DNA of 64,000 nt. Origin: Hellea sp. (GTDB taxonomy: Bacteria; Pseudomonadota; Alphaproteobacteria; Caulobacterales; Maricaulaceae). Shown here in pieces: positions 8,559 through 17,429 of the stretch (the stretch's first letter is position 1; the number at the start of each line of letters is the position of its first letter). The translations under genes and the position numbers were made by a program. The DNA lies in the NCBI GenBank assembly GCA_020631215.1, contig JAHDHS010000005.1:1-64000 (forward strand), read 5' to 3'. Below the pieces are notes generated by a model. The model was given only the letters and a program-made list of their open reading frames with translations. It ran no database searches and was not told the DNA's origin.

Positions 8559-9314
8559 GTGAAGAAAACGGATTTCATATCATCCGAAAAATGGAGTGTT
8601 TTCAAGGCGATATCTATCGCCTCTTTGGCGCTATCTATGGGCTTTGCGGGCCTACCAGCCTATGCTCAAGATAAAGCTGACACTAACGGGACCAATGCGC
8701 AACAGACTCGAAATGTATCACCTTCGGACGGGTTGAGTCTCAATTTGAACGGCCTTAGCCCAGAAAGCCTCACCAACCGCTATGAATATACGCCTTTGGA
8801 TTTACCGGCAGAATCCGTCGGCTCAAGCCTTTTCAAGCTGGATCTATCCAATCCTGATTGCTTGACAGGCGAAACACAATGTCTTCGCCGTGATGATATT
8901 GACCTAGGTATTTCTAAATCCATTACAGCACTCTCACAGACCGGCATTGACTTTACATTGACCCCCCGCGCCAGCTTGCGCTTCGACGATGATGGCCGCT
9001 CGGCACTTGTCGGAGCCGTGATCGAAATCGGCGAGGATCTGCGTGAAGGGTCGGATTTTGACAATAATACATGGTATTTCTTTGCGGGCGCGGATGCCGA
9101 GGCTCTGACCTACTCGCCTAATTCTGTCTCTCGGCTGACCAGTGGCCAGTTCCATTTGCAGGACCGCATCATTGTCGGCGACGCGCAGGCCGGGCTGGGT
9201 TACCGCTTGGGCGACACGGATGTATCCCTGTCCTATATGCGCCGCGAGGCCACGGCTGAGGATTTCAGCTTCAAGGAAGATGCCGCTGCGCTTTCCTTTA
9301 CCTGGAAGCGATAG
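8559..9314 (+). CDS. Predicted outer-membrane beta-barrel protein, possibly LpxR-like
   Basis: 251 residues with a cleavable signal peptide (hydrophobic core SIASLALSMGFAGLPAYA, cleavage after AYA). The mature part alternates hydrophobic and polar residues in strand-length runs (IDFTLTPRASLRF, ALVGAVIEIGEDL, TWYFFAGADAEAL, DAQAGLGYRLGDTDVSLSYMR), ending in SFTWKR. The last 90 residues recall the C-terminal strands of LpxR/DUF2219 barrels (lipid A 3'-O-deacylases), but the protein is short for that family and I cannot identify catalytic residues. Start is GTG at 8559, with GGAAGGAAA-like sequence upstream. Two CtrA boxes about 106-142 bp upstream suggest cell-cycle-controlled expression. Confidence 0.65.
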   Translation: MKKTDFISSEKWSVFKAISIASLALSMGFAGLPAYAQDKADTNGTNAQQTRNVSPSDGLSLNLNGLSPESLTNRYEYTPLDLPAESVGSSLFKLDLSNPDCLTGETQCLRRDDIDLGISKSITALSQTGIDFTLTPRASLRFDDDGRSALVGAVIEIGEDLREGSDFDNNTWYFFAGADAEALTYSPNSVSRLTSGQFHLQDRIIVGDAQAGLGYRLGDTDVSLSYMRREATAEDFSFKEDAAALSFTWKR

Positions 9315-9368
9315 ACCCTTACCCCAATATTGTTGACCTGACAGGCTGACCCGCCTATGCGGCGCGGT

Positions 9369-10967
9369 ATGAGCGATGATATCTATATGAAAGCCAAAGC
9401 CTGGCCGTTTGAACAGGCCAGAATGATCCTGCGCCGTCTGGAGATCGAAAAGAAACGCGGCATAAAACGCGGAGACCGCCCGGTCATTTTCGAAACAGGT
9501 TACGGCCCCTCCGGCCTGCCCCATATCGGCACCTTTGGCGAAGTGGTGCGCACGACCATGGTGCGCAACGCCTTCATCGCCATGACAGATGGCAAGATCG
9601 CGACAAAGCTGATCTGCGTCTCGGATGACATGGATGGTATGCGCAAAGTTCCGCCAACAGTGCCCAACCCGCAAGAGCTCGAACCTTATCTGCAACAGCC
9701 GCTGACGGATGTGCCTGACCCTTTTGGCACGCATGCCAGCTATGGCGCGCATATGAATAGCCGTCTTTGTGCTTTTCTGGACGGGTTTAGGTTTGACTAT
9801 GAATTTAAATCCGCGACCGAGCTTTACCGCAGCGGTGCTTATGATGAGTATCTGCTTAGGGCGCTGGAAAAGTTCGATGATATAATGGCGGTGATGTTGC
9901 CGACATTGGGCGAAGAACGCCGCGCGACTTACAGTCCCTTTCTGCCAATCAGCCCATCTACGGGTCGGGTGCTTTACGTGCCGATGAAAGACGTCAATGC
10001 CAAGGACGGGACGATCACTTTTGATGATGAGGACGGCACAGAGGTGACAATCCCGGTCACAGGCGGTCACGCTAAGCTGCAATGGAAACCTGATTTTGGC
10101 ATGCGCTGGGCGGCATTGGGCGTGGATTTTGAAATGTTTGGCAAAGATCATCAGGACAATGCCCCCATCTATACCCGAATTTGCAAAATCCTAGGGGCCG
10201 ATGCCCCTGTGCAATATGTCTATGAGCTGTTTCTGGACGAAAAAGGCGAAAAAATCTCCAAATCTAAGGGCAATGGTATCTCGGTCGAAGACTGGCTCGC
10301 CTATGCGCCGCCTGAAAGCCTGTCTCTGTTTCAGTTCCAAAAGCCGCGCGCCGCGAAGAAGCTCTATTTCGATGTCATTCCCAAGGCTGTGGATGAATAT
10401 TTCCAGCATTTGGCGGCTTTTAAGACTCAAGACGAGACAGCCAAACTCTCCAATCCGGTCTGGCATATTCACAATGGCAATCCGCCTGAATTCGTGCCGC
10501 CCGTGACCTTTGCGTTGCTGCTTAATCTGGTCAGCGCCGCCAATGCGTCGGACAAAGACATTCTCTGGGGCTTTATTCAGCGTTATGAACCCGCCGCCAA
10601 TCCGGCGGATAATCCGGCGCTGGACGCGCTGGCAGGCTATGCCATCCGTTATTATCAGGACTTTGTGAAACCGGCCAAGACCTATCGCGAGCCAACGGAT
10701 CAAGAACGCAAGGCGCTCTCTGATTTGACCGGCCGCCTGCGATCTGTCCCAAAAGCCGAACAGGCGGACGGCGAAGCCTTGCAGACCTTGATTTTTTCAG
10801 TTGGCAAGGATCACGATTTTGAAAATCTGCGTAATTGGTTCAAAGCAATTTACGAGGTTTGCCTCGGCCAAAGCCAGGGCCCGCGCTTTGGGTCTTTCGT
10901 CGCCATTTACGGCCCCGAAGAAACGGCGACCCTTATAGATCAAGCTTTGACAGGAAAACTATCTTAA
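9369..10967 (+). CDS. lysK: Lysine--tRNA ligase, class I
   Basis: Charges tRNA-Lys with a class I Rossmann-fold enzyme, as found in many alphaproteobacteria and archaea, rather than the class II LysRS of most bacteria. About 532 residues. The HIGH-type motif is PSGLPHIGT near residue 50, and the KMSKS-type motif is KISKSKGN near 300. The C-terminal helical anticodon-binding region (about 390-530) is complete. The ATG at 9369 is chosen; another in-frame ATG lies at 9357 and one at 9387, none with a clear ribosome-binding site. No class II lysS is visible in the window. Confidence 0.93.
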   Translation: MSDDIYMKAKAWPFEQARMILRRLEIEKKRGIKRGDRPVIFETGYGPSGLPHIGTFGEVVRTTMVRNAFIAMTDGKIATKLICVSDDMDGMRKVPPTVPNPQELEPYLQQPLTDVPDPFGTHASYGAHMNSRLCAFLDGFRFDYEFKSATELYRSGAYDEYLLRALEKFDDIMAVMLPTLGEERRATYSPFLPISPSTGRVLYVPMKDVNAKDGTITFDDEDGTEVTIPVTGGHAKLQWKPDFGMRWAALGVDFEMFGKDHQDNAPIYTRICKILGADAPVQYVYELFLDEKGEKISKSKGNGISVEDWLAYAPPESLSLFQFQKPRAAKKLYFDVIPKAVDEYFQHLAAFKTQDETAKLSNPVWHIHNGNPPEFVPPVTFALLLNLVSAANASDKDILWGFIQRYEPAANPADNPALDALAGYAIRYYQDFVKPAKTYREPTDQERKALSDLTGRLRSVPKAEQADGEALQTLIFSVGKDHDFENLRNWFKAIYEVCLGQSQGPRFGSFVAIYGPEETATLIDQALTGKLS

Positions 10968-10983
10968 AAGAATGATGTCCGGC

Positions 10984-12579
10984 TTAGCTTACGCCCACAG
11001 CAGTTTTGGCCATATTGGTAACAGCGACATAGTCGAGTTTACCCGTGCCAAGGACAGGAACTTGGGCGACAGGGATGATCTTCTTCGGGACTGAAATTTC
11101 AGGCACGCCGTGGGTTTTGGCCCAAGTCATAAGCTCGTGACGTTTAGCGTCGGCGTGGTCCGTGATCAGGATAATTTGTTCACCGCGTTTGGAATCTGGC
11201 ACAATGGCGGCGGCATGCATGTGATCCGGCCAGACGGCTGAGGCGCAATTTTCTACCACTGTCAGCGAGACCATTTCCCCTCCGATTTTGGCAAAGCGCT
11301 TGATCCGGCCGCGAATAACATAATGACCTTCTTCATCAACCGACACGACATCGCCGGTATTGTGCCAGCCATCTTTCAGCGGGACGACCTGCCCCGGATT
11401 ATCCGCCGAGATATAGCCCTTCATAATGTTAGGCCCGCGCACCCATAGACAGCCGCCCTCGGACAAGCCTTCAACAGGTTCCAGACGGGCCTCAATCCCG
11501 GGCAACATTTTGCCTATGGTGCCGCCGCGGATATCCCCGGGCTGATTAGCGGCCAAAACCGGCGCACATTCGGTCACGCCATAGCCTTCCAGAACCTCCA
11601 TGGTGAAGCGCTCTTCGGCAACGCGGCGGGTTTCCTCACGCACGCGCTCCGCTCCGCAGACCGCAATACGCAGGCTACTGAGACCGCCATCTGCGCTGGC
11701 GCGCATATATTGTTGAAGGAATGTGTCCGTTGCAAAAAGGATTGTCGAGCGAGTTTTGTGGATACGTTTAGCGATGGTTTTCGTCTGTAGCGGTGATGGA
11801 TGCAGGACAACCTTGTTACCACTGAGGATCGGCCAAAGTGTGCCCGCCGTTAGGCCGTAACAATGAAAAGTCGGCAGAGGGTTAAAGAAAATATCGGTAT
11901 CCTCAAGTTCAACATGCTGCTCAATTTGCTCAACATTCGCCAGAATATTGGCATGAGTTAACACAACGCCTTTGGGGTTGCCTTCTGTGCCGGACGTAAA
12001 CAGAATGACCCCAGTCTCATCCGCTGATGGGCTCGGCGCTAATAACTTCGGTATGGAGGGGCCAAGCACGGCCCGGAGTTTACCGCCCAGTCCGATTTCT
12101 TCGCGCATATCCTCCAGATAAACCAGATTAACATGTTCTGAGAGCTCTTTTTCGAGCGAGGCGAGCCCGCCGACTTCGATAAATTTATGAGCCGTAATCA
12201 CAGTTTTCAATGGCGCTGTGTTCGCGGCGGCTTTTAGGTTCTTAATGCCTGCAGTAAAGTTGAGCATTGCCGGGATACGCCCCGCCGCATGCACAGCCAG
12301 AAGCGCGATAACCGCCCCTGCCCCGGTCGGCAGCAAAATACCGACATTTTCATTCCGTTCTGTGATTTTCCGCAAGGGCGATGACAGGGCAAAAGCCGCG
12401 CGGCGGATATCCTTATAGGCCAATTGCCGTCCGTCACCATCCGTGACGATTTTCATATCGCCGCCATAGGTTTTGGCGGCATCGAGGAAAGCTTCGAATA
12501 TATTGCGGCGGATTCGCTTTTGGCCTCTCTTGGAGAGCTCTTCCGCTTTTAAAATCTCTGTTGTGACTGCAGTGTCCAC
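10984..12579 (-). CDS. Stand-alone acyl-ACP synthetase / AMP-dependent acyl ligase (Aas C-terminal type)
   Basis: ANL-superfamily adenylating enzyme of 531 residues. The P-loop ILFTSGTEGNPKGVVLTH (about 197), the A5 motif EGYGVTECAP and the A8 region HNTGDVVSVDEEGHYVIRGR are intact. The wording around IRGGTIGKMLPGIEARLEPVEG and KRFAKIGGEMVS is that of the acyl-ACP synthetase half of Aas, which links fatty acid to ACP for lysophospholipid reacylation. Here it stands alone without the acyltransferase half. Start is GTG at 12579 with AAAGAGG upstream. It is convergent with lysK, 16 nt apart. A long-chain acyl-CoA ligase is the alternative. Confidence 0.82.
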   Translation of the reverse strand: MDTAVTTEILKAEELSKRGQKRIRRNIFEAFLDAAKTYGGDMKIVTDGDGRQLAYKDIRRAAFALSSPLRKITERNENVGILLPTGAGAVIALLAVHAAGRIPAMLNFTAGIKNLKAAANTAPLKTVITAHKFIEVGGLASLEKELSEHVNLVYLEDMREEIGLGGKLRAVLGPSIPKLLAPSPSADETGVILFTSGTEGNPKGVVLTHANILANVEQIEQHVELEDTDIFFNPLPTFHCYGLTAGTLWPILSGNKVVLHPSPLQTKTIAKRIHKTRSTILFATDTFLQQYMRASADGGLSSLRIAVCGAERVREETRRVAEERFTMEVLEGYGVTECAPVLAANQPGDIRGGTIGKMLPGIEARLEPVEGLSEGGCLWVRGPNIMKGYISADNPGQVVPLKDGWHNTGDVVSVDEEGHYVIRGRIKRFAKIGGEMVSLTVVENCASAVWPDHMHAAAIVPDSKRGEQIILITDHADAKRHELMTWAKTHGVPEISVPKKIIPVAQVPVLGTGKLDYVAVTNMAKTAVGVS

Positions 12580-12654
12580 CCAACGCCTCTTTTGTTATTT
12601 TTGAGCCAGCGAACTGTGTAACCTATTCAGGCGAGCAGTGCAAAGCCTAAGCCG

Positions 12655-14385
12655 CTATCCCGCCGCCCGCCGCCACGCCGGCGCGGCGGATGGAATGCCG
12701 AACATATAGCCCTGCAAATAATCAACCCCCAGACGGCGAAGCAGCTCTGCATCAGCGCGGTCATCTACCATTTCCGCCACGGTCTTAACGGAGAATGTCT
12801 GTGCCAAATCCACCATCATACGCACAAAAGTTTCCTTATGAGGTTCGGTCGCAATGCCTTGAATATAACTGCCATCAATTTTGATCGAATCCGCTTCTAT
12901 CGCCATCAGATTGCGGAACGTGGTGTAGCCAGATCCAAAATCATCAATCGCAAAGGCGCAGCCCAGCTTGCGGGTTTCAACCGAGAAGAAACTGGCCAGC
13001 CCCGGATCATCCAGCGCGGCGGTTTCGGTCAGTTCCAGTGTCAGGCGCCCAGCGTCTTGCCCCAAGGATTTCAGCGCCAGCAGATAGTCTTCAACAGCAG
13101 CCTCATCACGTAAAGTGGCCGCCGAAACGTTCAAGGCCAGATGTACGTCCGGCATAGTGCGCAAGGTTTCAGCCGCCAATTCCAACGCCCGGCGGTCTAG
13201 TAAATGCACCAGGCCCAGTTTTTCAGCCGCCATAATGACCGCCCCCGCACTGTAAATTTCACCGTCCTCCCGGCGTAAGCGCAGCAAGCATTCGTAATGG
13301 TGTAAATCACGCGTGCGGGCATCCACAATGGGTTGATAGGCCAGAGAAATCCGGCGTTCATTTAGCGCGGCGATGATCTCTTGCGTCATCTCTTCGTCCT
13401 GACGTTTCGGAACTAAAGGCGCCGCCAAATTCTGTGCGGCTGAGTCATAAAAGCTGACATGCCAGCCCGGCTGAATTTCTTGATCGTCTAGGATCGAACG
13501 CGTTTGCATCAAAGCTTCGCTGGCCGATACAGCCTCCGCGCTTAACAACATGACAGCCGATGAAAACTCCAGATACAGCCCTCCATGTGGTGTTTGATAA
13601 GGGATATCGAGCAATGGGGCCTTTAGGCGTTCCAGAGCCGTCTCAATGGCGGGGCGGTCTACATCAATCAGGCAAATCCCAAAATCCGACCCATCCAGCC
13701 GGGCTAGATGATCCGGCGTGCGCAGCAAACTGCCCAGACGCTGACCGATTTTCGAAATCAACCGATCACCCGTTTCATAGCCGTAAATGTTATTAATTTC
13801 GGACAAGTTGGTCACTCGCAGACGAATGAGTGCCGCTTCGCTATGTTGACGTTTTATCAAGGCATGAACGTGATTGACGGCATCGGTAAAACTCGCGCTG
13901 TTCATCAGGCCCGACAGCGCGTCGTAGCGGCTGTTATAGGCGGCTTTTTCCAGTTCCTGCTTTGCCCGGTCCACCTGACGGAATACCCCTATAATCTCTG
14001 ATGGCACCGGCCCCTCACCTGACAGGCGCTCTCCGGTTTCTTCAATCCAAATCTGCTCACCCGTATCCAGACGTAGCTGATAGCTAAGGCGGTATTGCGC
14101 GCCCTCCCAGGTCAGACGCTTTATGGCTGCATTCCGCTGGCTTTGATCTGCGAAAGACAGGCGATCCGTCCAGTCGGTTAGGGTTTTGGGAACATCACCG
14201 CTGTGATGCCGTAGAAGCCGCGCCGCTCGATCAGGATAGTCAAATTTCAATATCTGTCCGCCTGTAAGAGTAAAGGGAATAGCCTCAAGCAGGCTGAATA
14301 TACGGCCCAGATGGGTCGCATCGGGCAAAGGTCGGGCCTGCCCAATGATCTCTGCACGGGTGAGCTTATCCTTACGCATGGACAT
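12655..14385 (-). CDS. PAS - degenerate GGDEF - EAL protein (predicted c-di-GMP phosphodiesterase)
   Basis: About 576 residues without membrane segments. A PAS-like sensor domain (about 15-150) leads to a GGDEF fold whose signature has become DGSDF, so cyclase activity is unlikely. The EAL domain (about 325-570) starts with YECLLR, where Glu is kept but Ala is replaced by Cys. It retains ALNVS, ELTETA, IDDFGSGYTT, KIDGSYI, VAEMV and the final QGYMFG, that is, the metal-binding Glu, Asn, Asp-Asp, Lys and Gln positions. Cleavage of c-di-GMP to pGpG is therefore plausible. TTG 14394 and ATG 14379 are other possible starts. It follows the membrane-protein gene at 14406 closely on the same strand, so they are likely cotranscribed. 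Confidence 0.86.
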   Translation of the reverse strand: MSMRKDKLTRAEIIGQARPLPDATHLGRIFSLLEAIPFTLTGGQILKFDYPDRAARLLRHHSGDVPKTLTDWTDRLSFADQSQRNAAIKRLTWEGAQYRLSYQLRLDTGEQIWIEETGERLSGEGPVPSEIIGVFRQVDRAKQELEKAAYNSRYDALSGLMNSASFTDAVNHVHALIKRQHSEAALIRLRVTNLSEINNIYGYETGDRLISKIGQRLGSLLRTPDHLARLDGSDFGICLIDVDRPAIETALERLKAPLLDIPYQTPHGGLYLEFSSAVMLLSAEAVSASEALMQTRSILDDQEIQPGWHVSFYDSAAQNLAAPLVPKRQDEEMTQEIIAALNERRISLAYQPIVDARTRDLHHYECLLRLRREDGEIYSAGAVIMAAEKLGLVHLLDRRALELAAETLRTMPDVHLALNVSAATLRDEAAVEDYLLALKSLGQDAGRLTLELTETAALDDPGLASFFSVETRKLGCAFAIDDFGSGYTTFRNLMAIEADSIKIDGSYIQGIATEPHKETFVRMMVDLAQTFSVKTVAEMVDDRADAELLRRLGVDYLQGYMFGIPSAAPAWRRAAG

Positions 14386-14405
14386 AGCCGCCAATTATGT
14401 TTCGG

Positions 14406-14843
14406 CTATTCCGCAAAGCCGTCACCCACTGCAAAATCACGCCGCGCACTGGCGATTGTCACCATAAACCCAGCCATGACATCCAGCAGCGCCATCAATC
14501 CAATCAGGAAAAAGACTGAGGTCGCAAAGGCCGGAAACATTAGAAACTCCACTAAACATACAATGAAAAGCACGAGTGAGAACGCGTGGTTCATAACGGC
14601 CGCCCGGCCAATACCGGTCGATTTGATCAATTCAAAAAACAGCATCAGAAGCGAAAACATGATCAGCGCGTGACCCGGCGTTATGTGCCATGTCGTGCCG
14701 CTGACCATCGGGACAGACAGAAAATCTGTATCCAGCCGCGTGCGCACAGCTTCTGCCGTAGCAAAGGCTTTGCCGCTAAAGGCCAGCACATTATAGACCA
14801 AAACAGGAATGATCATCAGCGGAAATACGGTAAAGAACTGCAC
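14406..14843 (-). CDS. Four-helix integral membrane protein of unknown function
   Basis: 145 residues. Hydrophobic segments lie at about 4-24, 55-72, 80-103 and 108-133, and a polar loop of about 25 residues follows the first. No catalytic motif is recognised. It is upstream of the EAL-domain gene on the same strand with a gap of about 20 nt. A link to c-di-GMP signalling or cell envelope is possible from position alone. The upstream region (14844-14932) contains a TTAACGAATTCTAAAC half-match to a CtrA box, one base off consensus. Confidence 0.7.
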   Translation of the reverse strand: MQFFTVFPLMIIPVLVYNVLAFSGKAFATAEAVRTRLDTDFLSVPMVSGTTWHITPGHALIMFSLLMLFFELIKSTGIGRAAVMNHAFSLVLFIVCLVEFLMFPAFATSVFFLIGLMALLDVMAGFMVTIASARRDFAVGDGFAE

Positions 14844-14932
14844 GTTTAGCGTCTCCCACGTCGTGCGCGAATCAAAGGTTTAACGAATTCTAAACGCTAA
14901 AGGGCTGTCAAAGTGTTAACAAGGGGAGAACT

Positions 14933-16315
14933 TTAAGCATCGAAACCGGAGGCGTAACTATTGGCCAGAGTTTTTCGCACCAGGTCACCCTCTGTCAATG
15001 CATCCTCTGGCACGCCGTAAATCAAAACCGGGTCAAACCAACCCTTGGATATGGCTTGGTTCAGCAAGTCCTCAGCGGAGAGGCATTTGCGTCCGGCCTT
15101 GGAAGAAAGCTGAAAGTCCACCGGCCCGACGCCGTGATAAGCCCGGTATATAACCTCGGTACAGACCAGCCGGTCAGATGTTCCAAAATCAAAGATAAAA
15201 TCATAAAGCTTGCCGGCATGGCTCATCGCGCGAGAGATCGCCCGGTTGATCTCTGCATCCGGCAATCTGGGCCGCAACACAACGAAAGCATCGACTTGCA
15301 GCGTTTCTTCGATCGGGCGCAGGAGAACGCCATCTTTCTTGGCTTCAATAATATTGATCGTTTCATCGCCGCTATGTTTATAGCCATCCGACACATCATC
15401 AATGCCGAGCCCGCGGCGCTTCTCCTGCGAACCAATATACATCGCCCCATGCGGCCAGAAGCCGGGCAAAAATAGATTACTCATGGCGTCATCATGGCGC
15501 GTGACAAACACGTCCCCCGGATGCAACTTGGTTTTCAATTGCTCGATCACATCCGGCGTGACCCGTTTCGGCGCGCCATATGATTTCACCAACGGAATTC
15601 GCAAATCGGCAACATCAGACCCCGTACCTTCGAAGATCGCAAATAGGGCTTTACGATTGGTCGACAAACCGCGCCGGCGCAGTGAAAATTTCACAAACCG
15701 TCCATAACGGCGCAAATGATCGCCGCGTGAAGCACTGGGCAAATTCAGCGCCGTCAAAATTTTTGCAACAGGCAGCAAGTCTTCAGTGTCCAATGCAGCC
15801 ATCACTTGATCTTGATGAGCGTCGAAGAAATCCCTCGCTTGATAAAAACCCCGCATCCGAAAGACAGAGGTCAATTGGCGGTAAAGCCGGGTAAAGCTCT
15901 TGCGTTTCAGGCTGTAGCGCGGTTCCGCCTCATCCAGCTTCTGCCAGACAATGTCCCGTTTACGCGCCAGCCCTATAAGATACTCACCGCTGCGTACAAT
16001 GATCTCTGCCCCGCAAAAGGCGATGCCAAAACCTTGCAGATATTGCGGGGTCAAATCACCTTTGATGGCAGTTTTATATCGTTGCTTAAGTCCTTGAATC
16101 ATTTGCCAGATGGCGGCGCGCATTCCAAGGTAATGCGCATAAGCTTCACGCAAGCGCTCATCCTCCACGGGGTCATAATACCCCCGCGCCTCTGCGGCCT
16201 GACTGTCGGCGAGGAGGCGGTTCATATCGGCCGGACTAGGCAATGCCGCATAGGACGCTTGAAGGATACGGGCCGCGTCGGGCAGGCTGATTTCGCGCTG
16301 ATAAGGACGGCCCAT
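14933..16315 (-). CDS. YiiX/YebB-like NlpC/P60 cysteine hydrolase
   Basis: 460 residues. The first about 230 residues are helical and of unknown role. The C-terminal part has the permuted NlpC/P60 (YiiX/YebB) layout: HPGDVFVTRHDDAMSN, then WPHGAMYIG containing the catalytic-type His, and later VCTEVIYRAY with the presumed nucleophile Cys. Such proteins are amidases or peptidases acting on peptidoglycan or lipidated substrates, but the substrate here is unknown. No signal peptide is seen. The ATG has AAGGA upstream. It starts 8 nt after the glycosyltransferase gene on the same strand, so the two form an operon. Confidence 0.8.
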   Translation of the reverse strand: MGRPYQREISLPDAARILQASYAALPSPADMNRLLADSQAAEARGYYDPVEDERLREAYAHYLGMRAAIWQMIQGLKQRYKTAIKGDLTPQYLQGFGIAFCGAEIIVRSGEYLIGLARKRDIVWQKLDEAEPRYSLKRKSFTRLYRQLTSVFRMRGFYQARDFFDAHQDQVMAALDTEDLLPVAKILTALNLPSASRGDHLRRYGRFVKFSLRRRGLSTNRKALFAIFEGTGSDVADLRIPLVKSYGAPKRVTPDVIEQLKTKLHPGDVFVTRHDDAMSNLFLPGFWPHGAMYIGSQEKRRGLGIDDVSDGYKHSGDETINIIEAKKDGVLLRPIEETLQVDAFVVLRPRLPDAEINRAISRAMSHAGKLYDFIFDFGTSDRLVCTEVIYRAYHGVGPVDFQLSSKAGRKCLSAEDLLNQAISKGWFDPVLIYGVPEDALTEGDLVRKTLANSYASGFDA

Positions 16316-16323
16316 ATGAGTCC

Positions 16324-17064
16324 TTAAACCTCGTCCCAGCCGCCGGGGTTTTTAAACCGCTTATTCAGCCACATCACCCCGCGCAAATCCGCAATAGAAA
16401 CCTTTAGCCGCCCGAAATTCGTATATTTGGACACGCCAAATTCACGCGGGCGGTGGTTCACATCACAGAACTCTACCTTGTAGCCCTCGCGCAGCATCAA
16501 GGCCGGCAGGTAGCGGTGGATGTGATCGAAATATGGCAGGCGCAGAAAGGCCTCGCGCGTGAAAACTTTCAACCCGCAGCCTGTGTCATCTGCTTGATCT
16601 TTCAGCAGTTTTTTGCGCACGCCATTCCCAAAGCGTGACGCAAACCGTTTTGCCCATGTATCCTTACGTTTGGCGCGCCGACCCCCGACCAGAGCAAGCG
16701 CGTTCGGCGCGTCCTTGCGCGTCAACTGCGCATAAAGCGCGGGAATATCGGCGGGGTCATTTTGCCCGTCACTGTCCAGAGTCGCGATGAAGGGTGCCCT
16801 CGCCGCCATGACCCCCGTCCGCACACCGCGCGACTGCCCGGCATTCTTACGGTGGCTAAGCACTCGTAATTGCGGGTATTTCTCTTTGAGGGCCGTCAGC
16901 ACAGCCAGCGTATCATCGGTGGAACAGTCATTGATAAAGATCGCCTCATGCACCGTCCCGGACAGCGCCTCATTAATCTCGGCCATCAGATTGCCCACAT
17001 TCTCCGCCTCATTATAGGCAGGAACAACCACACTGATTTTCGGATTTTGAGAGGATTTCGCCAT
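16324..17064 (-). CDS. Glycosyltransferase family 2 (DPM1-like)
   Basis: 246-residue GT-A fold enzyme. VVVPAYNEAENV at the N-terminus, the FINDCSTDDT nucleotide-binding strand and the LDSDGQNDPADIP metal-binding DxD-like segment identify GT2. The compact size without membrane helices, and the RPREFGVSKYTN segment, resemble polyprenol-phosphate mannosyl/glucosyl transferases. It would transfer a sugar from a nucleotide donor to a lipid carrier for envelope glycans; the donor is unknown. It is the first gene of a two-gene unit with the hydrolase downstream and is divergent from the serralysin gene. Confidence 0.9.
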   Translation of the reverse strand: MAKSSQNPKISVVVPAYNEAENVGNLMAEINEALSGTVHEAIFINDCSTDDTLAVLTALKEKYPQLRVLSHRKNAGQSRGVRTGVMAARAPFIATLDSDGQNDPADIPALYAQLTRKDAPNALALVGGRRAKRKDTWAKRFASRFGNGVRKKLLKDQADDTGCGLKVFTREAFLRLPYFDHIHRYLPALMLREGYKVEFCDVNHRPREFGVSKYTNFGRLKVSIADLRGVMWLNKRFKNPGGWDEV

Positions 17065-17237
17065 GCCGCCTCATGACATGACTGCGCCACAGGCGCAATC
17101 CGGCTTTTCATGCGATTTTGGCCAGTTTTCGATGCATTTATGGTTAATTTTTTGAACGCAAAGGCTCCTTGATCAAACACTCGGAAATCTTTAACGTCAA
17201 AGTATCCAGAATAGGCTAAACAAACCGTCTTCTAAGG

Positions 17238-17429
17238 CTAAAGCTGTATTTGTATGCCTCCTCAATTTGTGATACTTAAACATCACACACATTATTGGGG
17301 CGCTACATGTCGGGTATTGGATTTCAATCAGCAGATGTACCTTTAACAGGTATCAACACAATTGATGGATTAATGACAGGTCTAAGGTGGGACGAGTCGT
17401 CAATCACCTATGGATTTGCAGACAGCGCG
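17238..17429 (+). repeat. Direct repeat, upstream copy: promoter region and 5' end of the serralysin gene
   Basis: These 192 nt cover 69 nt of upstream DNA and the first about 41 codons of the metalloprotease. They recur in direct orientation at 19321-19513 with about 20 substitutions and one inserted base. The two copies flank the whole gene. Confidence 0.9.

Noticed and set aside
8934-10151. Long minus-strand open frame of 405 codons opposite the barrel gene and lysK
   Set aside because: It is antisense to clear lysyl-tRNA synthetase and barrel sequences and has no domain.
14880-14897. Possible third CtrA box (TTAACGAATTCTAAAC)
   Set aside because: One base of the second half-site is off consensus and it stands alone, so it is only mentioned under the membrane protein gene.
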